In this document: piece after piece, positions 24,276 to 36,800 of the stretch | How positions within the stretch are numbered: position 1 is the first letter of the stretch | Layout: each line of letters opens with the position of its first letter | Source of the DNA: Phoebastria nigripes | Taxonomy: Eukaryota; Chordata; Aves; Procellariiformes; Diomedeidae | DNA: 64,000 bases | Assembly (NCBI GenBank): GCA_035582835.1 | Contig: JAYKAV010000467.1 | Span: 104,149-168,148 of the forward strand | Direction of reading: 5' to 3' | Made by a program: the position numbers and the translations under genes | The notes under the pieces: generated by a model | What the model saw: the letters and a program-made list of their open reading frames with translations, nothing else | Told to the model about the DNA's origin: nothing | The model's database searches: none

Positions 24276-27039
24276 TGATGATATAGCTGCAGCTCAGTGA
24301 TTTGCATGGGAGACTGTGCCACTTCTCACTGAAGTCTATTGCAATGCGTTGTCGCATTTGATGATTAGTTTTGAAATGCCGAGAATGGGTTCCCTAAGCA
24401 GATGCAGTATTCACGAAACATTTTTTGCTGTACACCTCTGTAAAACATAAATCCTAGACCAGATAGTTCAGATACTACTTTCTACTAGCTAGAAGATTTT
24501 TTTTCTTTTTGCTAGTGTAAGAAGATGGAAAAAATTTGTGTTCGAAGGGATTTTTTGTCTTCCTTCTCCTGATAAGACAAAATGGAATAAGGGAGTCTGA
24601 TGTCATCTAGAGCAGTTAATTTACGTAAACAATTTCTCCCTCGCCAATAAATATTAACAGATGGCACCTTCTTGCGCTACCTACTCAGCTTCTAGCATCT
24701 GAGGAGAATGTATTGGTGCCTCTCCTGTCATCAAGTTCAATTATTTGTGTTATGGATATTTTAATGTGAACTTTGTTCTCATTTTATTAGCAAGTGCACA
24801 TGAAATAGGAAAGCACTGCATGCATTCAGTTAGCATTCAAAATACCATAGTTTAATATTGGGAATGATTATTCGTGTTCAAATAAAATGGAAATACAGTT
24901 CACATACAGTCCAGACAAAAGATAAATTACACTGGATATAAATACAAATGTAAAGTCTTGGTGACTTTTTAGTAAACAGAAACATCCTGATAAACACCAC
25001 ATATAAGCTTTGCTTTTCAAATTGTTGATTTTGACAGGGTCGGTGGGTCAACACAAGTTTTTCAAGTGAGAGAGAGGCTGGAGAGAAAAGGTTTGAGATC
25101 TGAGAGTAAGCCAGGTTATCTTCATGTGACCTCTCTTGAGAATTTAGGCTGTGTTTTAGCTTAAAGTTTAACACTTGCAGAAAATGCATCTCACTTATTT
25201 TTCTGGTCTTCTGTTTGTTTTGACATATCTTTCAAAATAGGTGTATGAAAATAAAGCAAACTGGGGCAATGTCAGCAGTATCTGTTCACTGTTTTCCCTT
25301 GTAGAGGTTGTATAACTCTGTGCCAGCTTTAACGGGCTCTTGTGATGTCTCATTGATGTATCTTCACAGTTTCACTTCATGTAGTGAAATTTCACCCAGG
25401 CCAGAGGCATCTTTGGGCAGCTGGAGGTTGTTTCTGAAAGGTGTGTTATTGCTGAAAACCAATGTTGCATCGCAACCTGAAAGGGCCTCCTCTCTTGCTG
25501 AGGAAGGGCTCTTCTTGTCTGACTAGTGCCTGACCAGTGGTCTTCATAGGGCACATTGGTCCAACAGCTTGTAAACTATTATACTGTGACAAGACCTGCA
25601 TACTAAGTGCATTTTTAAGCAGCTTCTGAGATAAGAACAGTGAGCATAGTCTTGGCTTAGTTTGGCAGGGCTTTGCTGGGTGGAAGCTCAGATACCCTCT
25701 GCTTCCTCACCTAGACCTTCACCTGGATTGCAGCATTTGTCCCCCTCTTTAACATACTCCTATATGAGCAATGCAGGGGTGGCCCAGGTTGCCTGGTCTT
25801 GGTGGTCTGCTCACAGTGCTATTACTACCGTGCTATGCCCCTGCATTTGGGTGCAGATGTGGGGCAATGGCCCACCTTCCCAGCTGGGGAGCTGCAGGAT
25901 GCTCCNGGGGATTTATGTACAAATCCGCTGGGTACCCTTTGCATGTCCAAAATGGGGATTACAAAAGCAAGTCAGTGTTTCAACTGTTTTCTGCTGTTCC
26001 TGGATCCAGCCACCTGGAGAGTGGCAGCCCCGAGCAGCAACAGTGCCTGCTGGTGGCACCAGTGTTTTGTTCCCACCTGCCTAGCAGCGGTGCGAGAAAA
26101 TGCTGAAATGCCTGAAAGCAATGATTATTTGGTAGTGTGCCTGCATGCAGGTTTACAGCTAATGTGCAGCAAGATGTACCTAACTGCTCTGGTGTGGCTT
26201 TGGTGTCTTCCCTACAAGCAGGAGTGTTTGACTGCTCAGTCATGCAGCTCCTTGCTCTTCGGCTTCACAGTGGGGCAAGTGTGCATGGAGGTATGCTGGG
26301 GCTGCTATGTGGCAGAGAGGGATGTCAACATATGGACCTACCCATGCAGCACAGACACATCTGAGGGTCTCATCAAAATTAAAATTGAAAAAAATTTACG
26401 AAATTAGCAGACAGGTTTGTACCCAGCCCAGGAGCCTTTTGCCGTTGTGTATTTCCCCAGCCTGCTTCTCCAACGTAAGTTAGGATGTAGCTCAGCGTTT
26501 CCATGTCACCATGCCAAACTGGTGCAGGAGCCTGGGGCCCCCAGCTATGCTGCCATGTTTACAGAGCCACTCATTTAACCAGGTTGGTGAGTTGATCTGG
26601 ATTAACCTTTCTCATCTCTTTCCTTTTTGGGAAAGGAAGGGGTGTGCACGTGTGGTTTTTTGTTTCTTTTTTTAATTTAACCTAGCTAGTTTCACTGTCT
26701 GTGCTTACACTACACACCTGAAATTGGTTGCATAAACCCAGTTTGGGGATCAGGGACAAGTGGGCAGAAGAAACTGGCAATCTCTTACACTGGTTTAGTT
26801 GCCAGAGATAGTGACATGAAAAGATTCATCTTTTGTTACTGATTAATTCAAATAAATTGCTACTCTTTAACCCTTTTAAATGTCTACATGCAACAGCTGA
26901 ATCCAAAGTGTATTTCTATGTACCTCCTTTTAAAAGAAAAAAGAAACATTAAAATCCACAGAAGCCACACAAAAATAATGCATAGATGTGATGATAACGT
27001 GATGATAATTGTTCTGTGTGCACGTTTACCTGTTCTTTG
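24276..27039. other. Unassigned sequence with a 202-codon open frame of unknown meaning
   Basis: The segment 24.53-24.68 kb is A+T-rich and could be conserved non-coding DNA, though I cannot test that. A plus-strand frame at 25799-26407 is open for 202 codons, but other frames on both strands are open through much of the same interval. Its translation shows no domain, signal peptide or repeat I recognise, and it reads through an ambiguous base at 25906. I treat it as chance openness rather than a gene. Confidence 0.6.
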
Positions 27040-27195
27040 TATTTAATAAGCACCTACCTAGAGATTTTCATCTCCAAAGTGCTGCTTAGATTTAATGCTG
27101 TTCTTCTTTCAGGTAGATACATGAATTTTACAGGTGGGGAAACTAAGACACAAGAAAGATTTCATAATTTGCCCAAACAAATCCATGCTGTAACA
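27040..27195 (+). mobile_element. MIR/CORE-SINE fragment
   Basis: The core TTTACAGGTGGGGAAACTAA is followed by GACACAAGAAAG and TAATTTGCCCAAAC. This matches the well-known MIR order, in which TTTACAGATGGGGAAACTGA leads to GGCACAGAGAGG and TAACTTGCCCAAGG. Upstream, ATTTAATAAGCACCTACCTA, CAAAGTGCTG and CAGGTAGATAC keep the order of the MIR 5' part (a CACTGTGCTAAG-like block, then GAGGTAGGTAC). The tRNA-derived head and the 3' end are missing or eroded. It is an ancient, immobile fragment. The overlapping 105-codon ORF is incidental. Confidence 0.72.
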
Positions 27196-30100
27196 AATGT
27201 TTCTGAACCGAGCAGTAACTCATACCCTTCTCCTGTGGAGAAGAGTCCCATTCCTGTGCCAGGACCTTCTTCAGCCACATGTGGGAAATGTGGGCTGTGT
27301 TTTCCCTGCAGCACCCTGGGGAGTGGTGGGTAGCTCCAGCACTGAGAAAAAACTGTCCTGTTCAGAAACAAGGAGCATTGGAGGCTGTGTCTGTGCTGGC
27401 AGGTGTGAGCTCCAGTGCAGCACAGGGGAGCTCTGGGAGAAGCTGCGCTACAGTACAGCGCTCGTGTCCTCACAGGGTGTGTGGCCAGGTCTTGGCTGTC
27501 CTCCGGGTCGACGCTGAAGCCATTTGTGCTTGCCTGTGCAGGCAGGCATGCCCACAAAAATCTTGGGGTTTGTTGCTAAGTCTGCTTTTTAGCTGTTTGT
27601 GGTATTTTCTGTCCTGTGGTTGAAAGCGTGATTGCAGCATGTACAGTTGTACGTGAGCTAGTTTTAATTTAACTAACCTGGATATTAATAGCTATAAAAT
27701 TGTACTCTAAGCTATAGACATCCTCCAGGGAACCTGGCAGATTACACAGTATTGAAATTTAGGTAGGTGTGTGTCTTTGCTGCTAACTCCACTGATGATA
27801 GCTTGAGTACAGCTACAGGTGCTGCAGCTATATCTCCAGTTGGAGAACAAACATTGCCTTAGTCTGAGCAGGGTTTTTGAGCTTTAGCAGTAATGCAGGG
27901 GTTATCCTAATTTCTGAAGTGAGGTATAGTATATCTGTTCTGTATAGGGTTTTATACAGCAGTAAGGAGCACAGGATCTTGAATATCTTCTGGTCGTGTC
28001 TACAGTAATTGCCTCATCAAGGGTAAAGTGTGCCATGGAGAGCTGCTGAAGTGTGCACCATGCTGTGCTGAACCTGAAAAAGGGGAGATCAAAGAGATGT
28101 GCCTTCACTTTGGAGCAGAGATCACAAGGTTGTGATGATCATTAAATACCTGGGAAGTTCATGTCACTGACTTAGACTAATTCCTGGGAAAGTTTGTCCT
28201 TGTCCTGTGTTTAATGTTTGTACTAGAAAAGCTATGTGTCCTTGAGAAAAAAAGCTGTCAACTATGGGCTTTTAGATGTTACCTAGACTTTTTGCATCTT
28301 CATAGTTAAGATTTTGAGTCTGATAGACAATTCTCCCTCTTTATGGAAGAGAGCAGAGGACAGGCTCGATGTGTTAGCGATGGCCAGTGATACAAAGGGG
28401 ACACTGGTATAACAAAATTTTTGTCACTAACATTTTCATGCCCTGGATATGTGACATTGCTGTTTTTGAGAGGGGCCTGGAGGTACAAATAACCAATGCC
28501 TGATTGTGATTTGCCAGGATGGAGAAGGATGATGCCTTTCTCAGGCAAGCGAGCATTACTTGCAAAAGGTAATAAGAGGGAACATGGTATCCCAAGAAGT
28601 GCAAAAGCACTTTATCTTAAGTGATAAACTGCATTGACCTTTGTTGGACATGTGCTTCTAGTAAGAAGAGACTGATTCCTCAGTTTAAAAAATTGGCTGT
28701 AATCCTTTTCTGTGTCTTCAAGTTTGAATTTCACTTTGCTCATCCCACTCTTCTGTTTTTGCCTTTTGTAAATTAAATGTCTTAGCCAAATAATGAAAAG
28801 CAATGGTCCAGATATTCTAAGCCATCTGTTCCTCCTTTCTTACACAGCAGGTTTTTTTCCTAATTTTTACAATTATTAGTTATGATAGAGTTGCCCAACA
28901 CCAAATTTCTAGCATGTAGGAAGGAAGAAAAAGTAAATACAAAATCTGAAGTTGTAGGTGTCAAAGACCGTACCTATAGAAGCATTTCTGGGCCCAGATG
29001 TATATCCTTCATTCCTACGTTTTCAAGCTAAGTGAATTGGTAAAAACAATAATCGTTTCAGAGTAGAAGCAATATGCTTAAGATATTTGTGTGGCAAACT
29101 ATGGCAGAATTTTCTCAAGTAGGAAAGCGGTTGGCATACAAACTTTTGTGGTAAATAGGACACATTGCTCCAGAAATCAGAGAGGCAGTCAACAGATATG
29201 TGATTACATCCATGCTCCCTATGCTAAGGGAGTTCCTCCCTTCCTGAGAAAGGAACCACCAACCCTCCCTGCTTTATTTTCTTGATGTCTAAGGTTAATG
29301 GAAGAGGATACCTCTGAGTGATCATCTCTACTCTGTGCTGTGCTCTGTGCTGCGCACCGTGCTGCACTTCCCACAGGATGAAGCAGGAGGAGGGGAGCCA
29401 GGAACAGAGCAATGGTCACAGCCATGAGGGAGCTGACTGAAAATGCGATCAGATTTCTGTTCAGGGCACATGAATATGGAAATAGGACGTAATGAATGAA
29501 GCAGACTGTTTGCAGGGTCTATAAAACATTGCAGCAGGAGGGCCTCTTTTTATTAGTGTGGAATAACTCTACCGGTAAAATTTAGGGCAAGAAATTCAAG
29601 CTGAGAGCCCAAGGTAGTTTTCCTAAATGAGAACACATAATACTACTAATTAGATAACTAAATACATATATACATATATGTGGACATAAAAATGACTTTT
29701 TTTTTTCAATATTTGCTGGAGTCAGTTGTTTCTTTAATGTGCTTTCCTCTGCCATCTCCATCTGATGCCATCTGTTGCCTGTTTTTATGTGTGAGGATGA
29801 TTTTTGAACCACTCCAGGCAGTTATGGATATACATATGCAGAATAACAGAGCAAAATAAAGTTATTGCCTTTTGCTGTTGGTAAAATTGTATTCTGTCAG
29901 TATTATTGTATTTGATCAATCAAATCTAGTCCTTCTATTACAATGAAGAGGGTTGTGGGGGAAGAAGCTTCACTAGGATTTTCCTCCTGTTAAGCAGCAT
30001 GTGGAATATCAGTAAAGGTTCCCACTTAGGGTAACCCTGTGTCTCCTTTTACGCTGCGTCAGTAACTCTTTCTAGCCAAGTGTTTTAGGAAAAGAGGCCC

Positions 30101-30976
30101 ATAGGTTGGAATAAACTCAACATTTAAAATACATGTGCTATTGATGGGTTAATGACAAAAGGAGATGAGATTTTCATTTAGTCTAATTGCAAATTGTGGA
30201 AGCACTAGAACTCCCTCTTTCATATGGCTGTGACTCCCTTCTCATGCAGTCCCATATTGTCATGAAAAACATTGCTATCAGGAATGGGTGCTTAAGCTGT
30301 TTTAAGGGTAAGTGACGTTGGGCCCAAAGAATTGTCTGTAATATTTGCTGAAAATTAATTGAATTTTCTCACTCTGTTTGTTGTCTTAGCCTTATTTGTT
30401 TTCTTTTCTTAATGTTGGGAAATAGGGACCAAAAACAGGAGTAAGGAAACACTAAGAAGTCACTGGTCAACTTTGTGGCTGGCAGGTCAAGATCTTACTG
30501 CAGCTGATATATGCAAACCTTGCCAAGCCTACTTTAAAAAGTCTTCGCAGATGTTTAAACGTTCCTTTTTTTTTTCTCTCTTTCTTTTTTTTTTTTTCTC
30601 CTTAGTTGCCTGACAGTGAAATATTTTGTTTGTATCCTAGCAGTCCAACTTCGGATGCTGTTTCCTTATGTAAAAAGTATAGGCAGCCTAAATTAATAAA
30701 CTAGCTTTCACATGATTGTTTTAATAAGGAAAATGGGTCAGTTACAAGGTCTTTGGAAGAAAACCAATGACTACCACTTTTACCAGTGCATTAACATTAC
30801 TTTTTAAAGACATTAATGTGAACAATTACCCTCAAGTTTATTGCCAATATTTATCCATTTCCTTGCATAACATTAGTTTCTGTTTGTCTGTGGCCACTCT
30901 AAAATGGCCTGAGGTGACTCTTACACTCTTCAATTTTAGGCCTTCACTTACTATTGCCTGTGGTTTTTGTTCCCCG
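27196..30976. other. Unassigned sequence, no gene recognised
   Basis: Overlapping ORFs of 106-131 codons at 27.16-27.62 kb on both strands lie in a moderately G+C-rich patch and have no recognisable product. A short degenerate TGTGCTG repeat is at 29331-29366. A pyrimidine tract of about 40 bases, mostly T, is at 30563-30602. The section 29.6-30.4 kb is A+T-rich. Confidence 0.62.
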
Positions 30977-30990
30977 CCCCCCCCCCCCCC
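30977..30990. repeat. Homopolymer of 14 C
   Basis: Fourteen consecutive C residues follow a TTCCCCG lead-in. The minus strand reads 14 G. Length is likely variable and prone to sequencing error. Confidence 0.95.
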
Positions 30991-31754
30991 AGGTCATCTC
31001 CTCCTCTTTAAACTCTGTGACTAATTACTGCAATCTTATGTGTACTGCTCCTTGGACTCTTGCTCATCATTACAAATATTAGTGTCTCACTGAAATTGGC
31101 AGCCTGCACTGAGTGAGCAAATCCTACTGNAGGCCTTTCAGTTTCCTTCAGATTGGAGCTGATGAAGACCTGCACCACTCACCTTTCTCAGCTGGCGGAA
31201 GTCCTCAATTGACCTCTTAGGGGATATGTGTTGTACATAAAACCTCACAAACCTTTAACCCTCAGCTCTCACAGCCTACCTGTGTGTTTGTCATCATTAG
31301 TTTCCTTCATGAGTGTGCTCCTGCAGCGAGGGCAGTCTTGCAGAAGGTTGAAGCGGCAAAATGAAAAACCTAACAGTCAGCTTGCAGTCTTGGGTTAGAG
31401 TTTAACAACAACTGTGTCTGGAAAACACAGTCATGCCCAGGAGTGGTTATTGTGAGGTCTGGGTAGCCTCACATTTGATTGATGCAGAGAGCCATCGGTC
31501 TCCACATATGCGTGTCCTCATGTGCAGTGTCTGGATGCCCAAAGGGTCATATTCTTGTCGCAGCCCAGTGAAATCTGGGACTGCTGCTGCTGCATTACTG
31601 ATGCAAAGCTGAGTCTAAAATTAGGCAAAAATGCCCTTCCCAAAGTCTTGAGCTGTGGCCACATGGATTTCAGTGTGGTGTCTCGTGGATTGTCACTGTA
31701 CCTCCAACACCACACCGTGTTACATCTTGAAAGAAAACTAAGGGGAGGAACAAT
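30991..31754. other. Unassigned sequence
   Basis: No gene or mobile element recognised. One ambiguous base is at 31130. An ORF at 31522-31812 runs into the A tract and ends in poly-lysine, so it is not credible as a gene. Confidence 0.65.
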
Positions 31755-31769
31755 AAAAAAAAAAAAAAG

Positions 31770-31806
<37 letters not shown>
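31755..31806 (+). repeat. 52-base A tract preceded by AATAAA
   Basis: A14, one G, then A37. The hexamer AATAAA at 31752-31757 overlaps the start of the tract. This could be a simple A-rich repeat or the tail of a retroposed transcript. I see no recognisable parent gene upstream and no clear target-site duplication. Confidence 0.9.
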
Positions 31807-31809
<3 letters not shown>

Positions 31810-32855
31810 TAGATTTCTCAAATTATTTAGTGAGGTAACGCTGAAACCAGACAAGCCAACTGAGATGTACCTCCTTGTCAGGCTGATTGGAGAGCCCAGC
31901 TGCCACATTCACCCTGAAGGTACTGTGGGTGTCACTGTGGGTGTGACTGCCTGTGACTGAGTGGGTTGCCCTTTTTTAAAAATTGCTTTCATTAATTGCT
32001 CAGGCTTTTCAGTTCAGACGAAGGCCCTGTTAGTTTTTGTGTCCATTTGCATATGTGCTTCCAGGCTTTTCTTCTAAACTCGAGCTGCCTTCTTTTGAGT
32101 CGTCCCATGTCACCAATGTGAGTTGTTTGAATGGAAAACCATGGATTGGCTCAAGCCTTTTGTGTTTGCCGTGTCCCTGTTTAGGCCTCCCCACAGTCAC
32201 AAAGGCACTGACAATGTCGCTGGATTTAAAGAAGGGTTGGCATTTGGGTTGTATAGCACCAGGCAATATGAAATACCTGCCTTTACCCCACAGCCCTGAT
32301 GCCAGAACTGTGCAGAGGGTCTGGGCAGAGAAGCCTAGGATGCAACTCACAGCCACCACTGCATCACATAAGGGGGAGTTAGCTGGAAAGCATGGACAGA
32401 TGCATAAAGCTGGATGAGGAAACTGGGGAAGGGTTCCTTGCTAAGGAAACCTTGCTCTGAGGTCATTGCAGAAGAGGAAATGTGTCATTCCCACATCCAG
32501 TTGCTTCCACTTTAAGTACGGCAAGTAATTTTGCTTCTTTGTAAGATTTCACTTCTTTTGAAATACCTGACATTTCCACATCCCTTTCTTTTTCAGATGA
32601 GTCTTTGTGAAGGAGTTTCTGTTGAATGTAGCTGAAGCAAACACAGCCTGGTACCATCATACAAAAAACCCAGAGCCACTTGATGACTATTGCTAGAGGT
32701 AGTTCATTTTCCTTGAAGAGGAGGTGGAGGGAGAGAGGCAGAAAAATTACTATCTATTTCAGTTTTCATTATTTTTCTTCAATCTCAGGGAAAGGGGAAA
32801 ACCCAGCAGCAACCATTTTTCTCTGTATTCTTGCCCTTGTTACATTAAATTCAGA
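31807..32855. other. Unassigned sequence
   Basis: Overlapping ORFs at 32.03-32.42 kb on both strands, 109 and 126 codons, show no family resemblance. No RNA gene or transposon edge is visible. Confidence 0.65.
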
Positions 32856-32906
32856 TTCTTTGTTTTAAACAAGAAAGAAATTCTTTTGTTTTAAACAAGA
32901 AAGAAA
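32856..32906. repeat. Two-copy 25/26-bp tandem duplication
   Basis: Two adjacent copies of a TTCTTTGTTTTAAACAAG-type unit, each ending in AAAGAAA, differ only by one extra T in the second copy. Such near-identity suggests a recent replication-slippage event. Confidence 0.93.
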
Positions 32907-33728
32907 CGGTCAAAATTAAGCTGTTATTGCATCAAAGACCTGGCTAGTTGACAATTTATTTATTAATAAGCAGTATTTATTTTAATTATGATCCAAGTCC
33001 TAACTGTCTATGCCACACTACTAATTACTTTTCTGGTTTATAGCTGCGGTAAATTTCACAAAGGANTTTTAATTAAAAAGATGTTTGAACAGTGAGTAGG
33101 TTTGTTTGCTTGTTATTTCAGATAACTAACACTGCAATGCGGTCTGATGACGTTTATTACTCTATTATTTGAGAAAGATGGTCCCACTGGAACTTTGAGG
33201 TTTCAGCTCCTCAGGTGCAAAGTCAAGATAATTGTAGTTCTTCACGCTCAGGACCATGAGATGATAGTGGTAGCAGCATGAATGTTTATGTTCTAGTGAA
33301 TGATGATATCTTCCTGACCATTCAAGACTTGGCACGCTTTGGAAGTACAAGTTTCAGATTTTACTTAATAGATTTTTTTTTAATAAGATAAGTGATAAGA
33401 TCAGCTAGAGTTACTGCTGTATGAAAAGCTTACAAGAACCCCCTTTCAGAAGGGAAAATAAAACAGGAGTAATGTAGATGAAGTGATTCACTAAGCAATA
33501 GATGATGACAGGTAAATGCAAACTACCACCAGCCAAGGCAAGATGAGCCTTCTAGAAAAGGCACGGAACAAGGACCAAAGTCTGGGGAATTTTGCTTTTT
33601 CTGACTTTCTTTGCATTGTAATATTGCACATAGAAATAACCAATGCAAAGAGGAGAATGGAACAGTATAGAACTGCTCATTATCCCTGCATTCACTAATG
33701 ATTTATCTTTCTCTCTCTCCCTCTCCAG
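32907..33728. other. Unassigned A+T-rich sequence leading to a strong splice-acceptor-like tract
   Basis: A+T-rich with an ambiguous base at 33066. The last 25 bases are an almost pure pyrimidine tract of CTCTCTCTCC type ending in CAG, the form of a vertebrate 3' splice site. Confidence 0.6.
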
Positions 33729-33886
33729 GGCTGCTCCTGCTCTCTGCCTTTCATGGGGGACATCCACAACCTCTTCCAGGACAGCCCAAGGACAGCTTGC
33801 TCAGCAGTCTGGTCACCGCCTGTGGCTGGGATCCCTCCCATCCGAGGGATGATTGTCCACATCTGTATCCACCTGTGAATGAAGTG
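33729..33886 (+). other. Candidate 158-bp internal exon
   Basis: The interval is bounded upstream by a long C/T tract ending in AG (33727-33728) and downstream by GTAAGT (33887-33892), an exact donor hexamer. It is more G+C-rich than its flanks. One frame stays open across the whole interval, as part of a 129-codon plus-strand ORF; the other two stop inside it. The translation shows nothing I recognise. It may be an exon of a coding gene, an untranslated exon of a long non-coding RNA, or a chance pairing of splice-like motifs. Without a neighbouring exon I cannot decide. Confidence 0.25.
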
Positions 33887-36800
33887 GTAAGTGGCAGGNA
33901 AGTCGGTGCTGTGGACACAAGGAAACACCTCCAAGACACACAGGGTAGTCCTGGTCTTGGCTCTGTGGTTAGAAACCACAGTCTTGCAGCAGTGCTCTTT
34001 AGTGGGTTTAATCTGCTCCCAGCATCGATGGTTGCTCAGCTACTCCATCTGCCCTGGCACTGGGGATCGTCCCAATATTGTAAATAAGATAATATTATTT
34101 ACAAGAATCTTAGCACACTGCTTTGTCCAGCTAAGCCACACACATGGAGGCTGCCTTGTGCTCAGTGGAGTAGTTAGGTGCCTCTGAGAGCCTGCACACA
34201 GATGACTGAGTGACGAGTGGGGTGTTGGCATTGGCTGACAGCTCCTGGAGAAGGAGAGCGGAGCGAGTGGCAGTGTGGTGTGAGGGGATGACTCCTGGCA
34301 CATCTTGGGGAGGATGGCTACGAGGAAGGTCTTGCTGGCACTGCACCTGCTCAGCGCTCCAGCCCCCCTGCCTGACACAAGACGGCAGCTCTGTGAGGCA
34401 CTGCCCGTACGCTGGCCGTGGCCATGGGGTGCCGCACCACGCTCTGCACTGTGGGCTGGACCTGCCCTGGGGTTTACGGCAGGGAACATGGCAGTGCGGG
34501 CAAAGACCAGTGTTGTTTCACGTTGTACACCAAGCTTGATAAAATCCATTCTCCTGTGGGGCTTCTGGGGGTTGCTGCTCTCTTTCAATGCTCCTATCAA
34601 CAGCGTGGGCTGCAGGCTCGGGCGAAACATCTCAGGCAGGTGTTTTGGAGTTTTTTTAATGGACAGTTTAGAAAGAAAACTTTCTCCTGAGAAGTTTTCT
34701 CCTGCCTTTCCCCTTCATCTTTTAAAGCTAGAGGAAGCCAGGTTCACTTAACCAGAGCTAGTCACAGAAGAAAATACTTATGTTAACAAAGTAATTATAT
34801 TACATATACATCTAATTATACATTCAGATGATGACACATTCACAGTTTCAGGCTTCTTGGAGGTCTCTGCCTTTGTCCATAAAAGAGGACAGAACTGAAC
34901 TTAGAGTTTGTTTCCCACATACGTTTAGAGTCATAGACACCTCTGAAGTCCTTCTAAATTGTTGGTGCTGGCCTCTCTGAAATAATAAGGGGTTAAAAAA
35001 TGCTGCCTGAATTGTACAGTGCTGCAAAATGAGGAAGATGGAATGGGGCAAAACTTACAGTTATTCTTTGCTTTCATCATATTTAGTAGCCTTTTTTGGG
35101 GGAAATGAGAAATTCACTAAGCAGGGGCAATTGTATGGTGCTCCAAAATCTTTGAATTAGACTTGCTCTAGTAGACTCTTTTTCTTGGGTTGAAAGAAGA
35201 GCTGGACTCTATTAGGAAACTACATAGCTCTGTCTTCTGGGGTAAAAGAGGTGGGATGTTGAGGACTAGGGGAAATTCTCAAAGATGAGAGGACATGCTT
35301 TCCATAGCTTACCTGGAGGAAAAAAAAGATGGTTTCAGAGAAAAACAGTGAGTAGATTTACCCCTTATTTTTATTTTTACTAGAACTGGAAATCTTCAGA
35401 TTTGTTGAGGGACTTCTGATGCCAGTTTCTCCTCAGGGCACTCCAAGACACTTTTATAGCAACAGTTCATGAAGTGCTACAAGAAAGTACTCTATGGGTC
35501 CAATCCACTTTTCCTTTGTGATCTCTCCTGCAAGCTGGNTTTTTTTTTTTTTTTTAATTTCCTTTGAGGCTGTCTTCCTAGATGACTTTACTGGAGTAAG
35601 TTTTTATGGTTTCCTGGGCTGGAGGCAGACTGCACACTGTTTCACAACAAATAATGAGCTTTACCAGCTGCAAAGCAGATCCCTTGAGGACGTGTAAATG
35701 ATGACCCTTCCCAGAGCACCTGAGGACAGTTTGTTTGGGGTTTGGTTTGGTTTTTTTTTTTTGTTTTTTTTTGTTTTGTTTTGTTTTGTTTTTTTGCTTT
35801 GACATTTCTGCTTTTACCCTTGTTGAAGGAGAGGTTTTTCCTCTGAATTGATCTCAGAAAGTACTGGCCTGCCCTGAAGTCCCAGTCCATTACTAAAACA
35901 TGTGAATTTGGTGTTATGTGGAGAGGAAAACCATATTGTATGACCATCTGGACTGGAGATGATATAGAGGAAATGAGCTAAACCTGATACACGCATAGGC
36001 GAGAGGGTAGATGTGAGGGAGGAGAAAATCTGAGGTGCAGCTTTCCTCCACAAGAAGTCTCCCAGCTCAGCTGAGAGAACAGCAAGTGTATGGTTGGTCT
36101 TCTCTGTTCTCTAAGGGCCTGGATGGGTATAACCTCTGTGGCTGGATATAAGCATTTGTCTTGGTTTTAATATTGATTACCTTTACAATAGTTAGAAATC
36201 CAGCGAAGTCTATTAGTGGCTGACACAGAATCCTCTCCTTCATGCTCGGTGATCTGCATAAAATGCTCCCCCCTATCCACTTCTTGTTTCAATGCAGTTA
36301 GTTCATCAGCAGCACCATTAGCAAAAGGCATCACCACAGCTGATATTGACTGGCCTCTGTGTTGCCTGTCTCGTGGGGTGCCCGAAAGCCATGCTGCCTT
36401 CACATGACTGAGGGCAGAGCAGGTGGTCACGCTTACCCTGCTGATAAGCAGAGGACTTAATTTCCCAGGCACATTGGCCCTCAGCACTAAATGCAGTTGC
36501 CCATTCCAAGCATTTGTTACAGCTCTGCTCGGAAAGAAAGCTTTTGCCAGCTTTCAACTCTGGCAAAATTATTAATTGTATCAGTAGGGCAACTCAGTAC
36601 AGTCTGTGCAACTAGTATTTTGTATCAAGTTAACTTTGAATTTCCTGATCCTAGTTTTGTGTTATATATGTTCAAAGATGCAGTTTTGTTGTTTTCAGCA
36701 ACTGCTTAAAGATATTAGTGGAATTAAATGTCCTTAGCAGAAGAGACAACTTGGAGGGCATTGTATTGGCTTTTGCTGACTGTTTTGGTCATATATTGCC

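Noticed and set aside
31522..31812. ORF ending in a poly-lysine tail
   Set aside because: The tail is the A tract; the rest has no family resemblance.
35578..35947. Minus-strand ORFs rich in Lys, Asn and Gln
   Set aside because: They translate the TTTTG low-complexity repeat.
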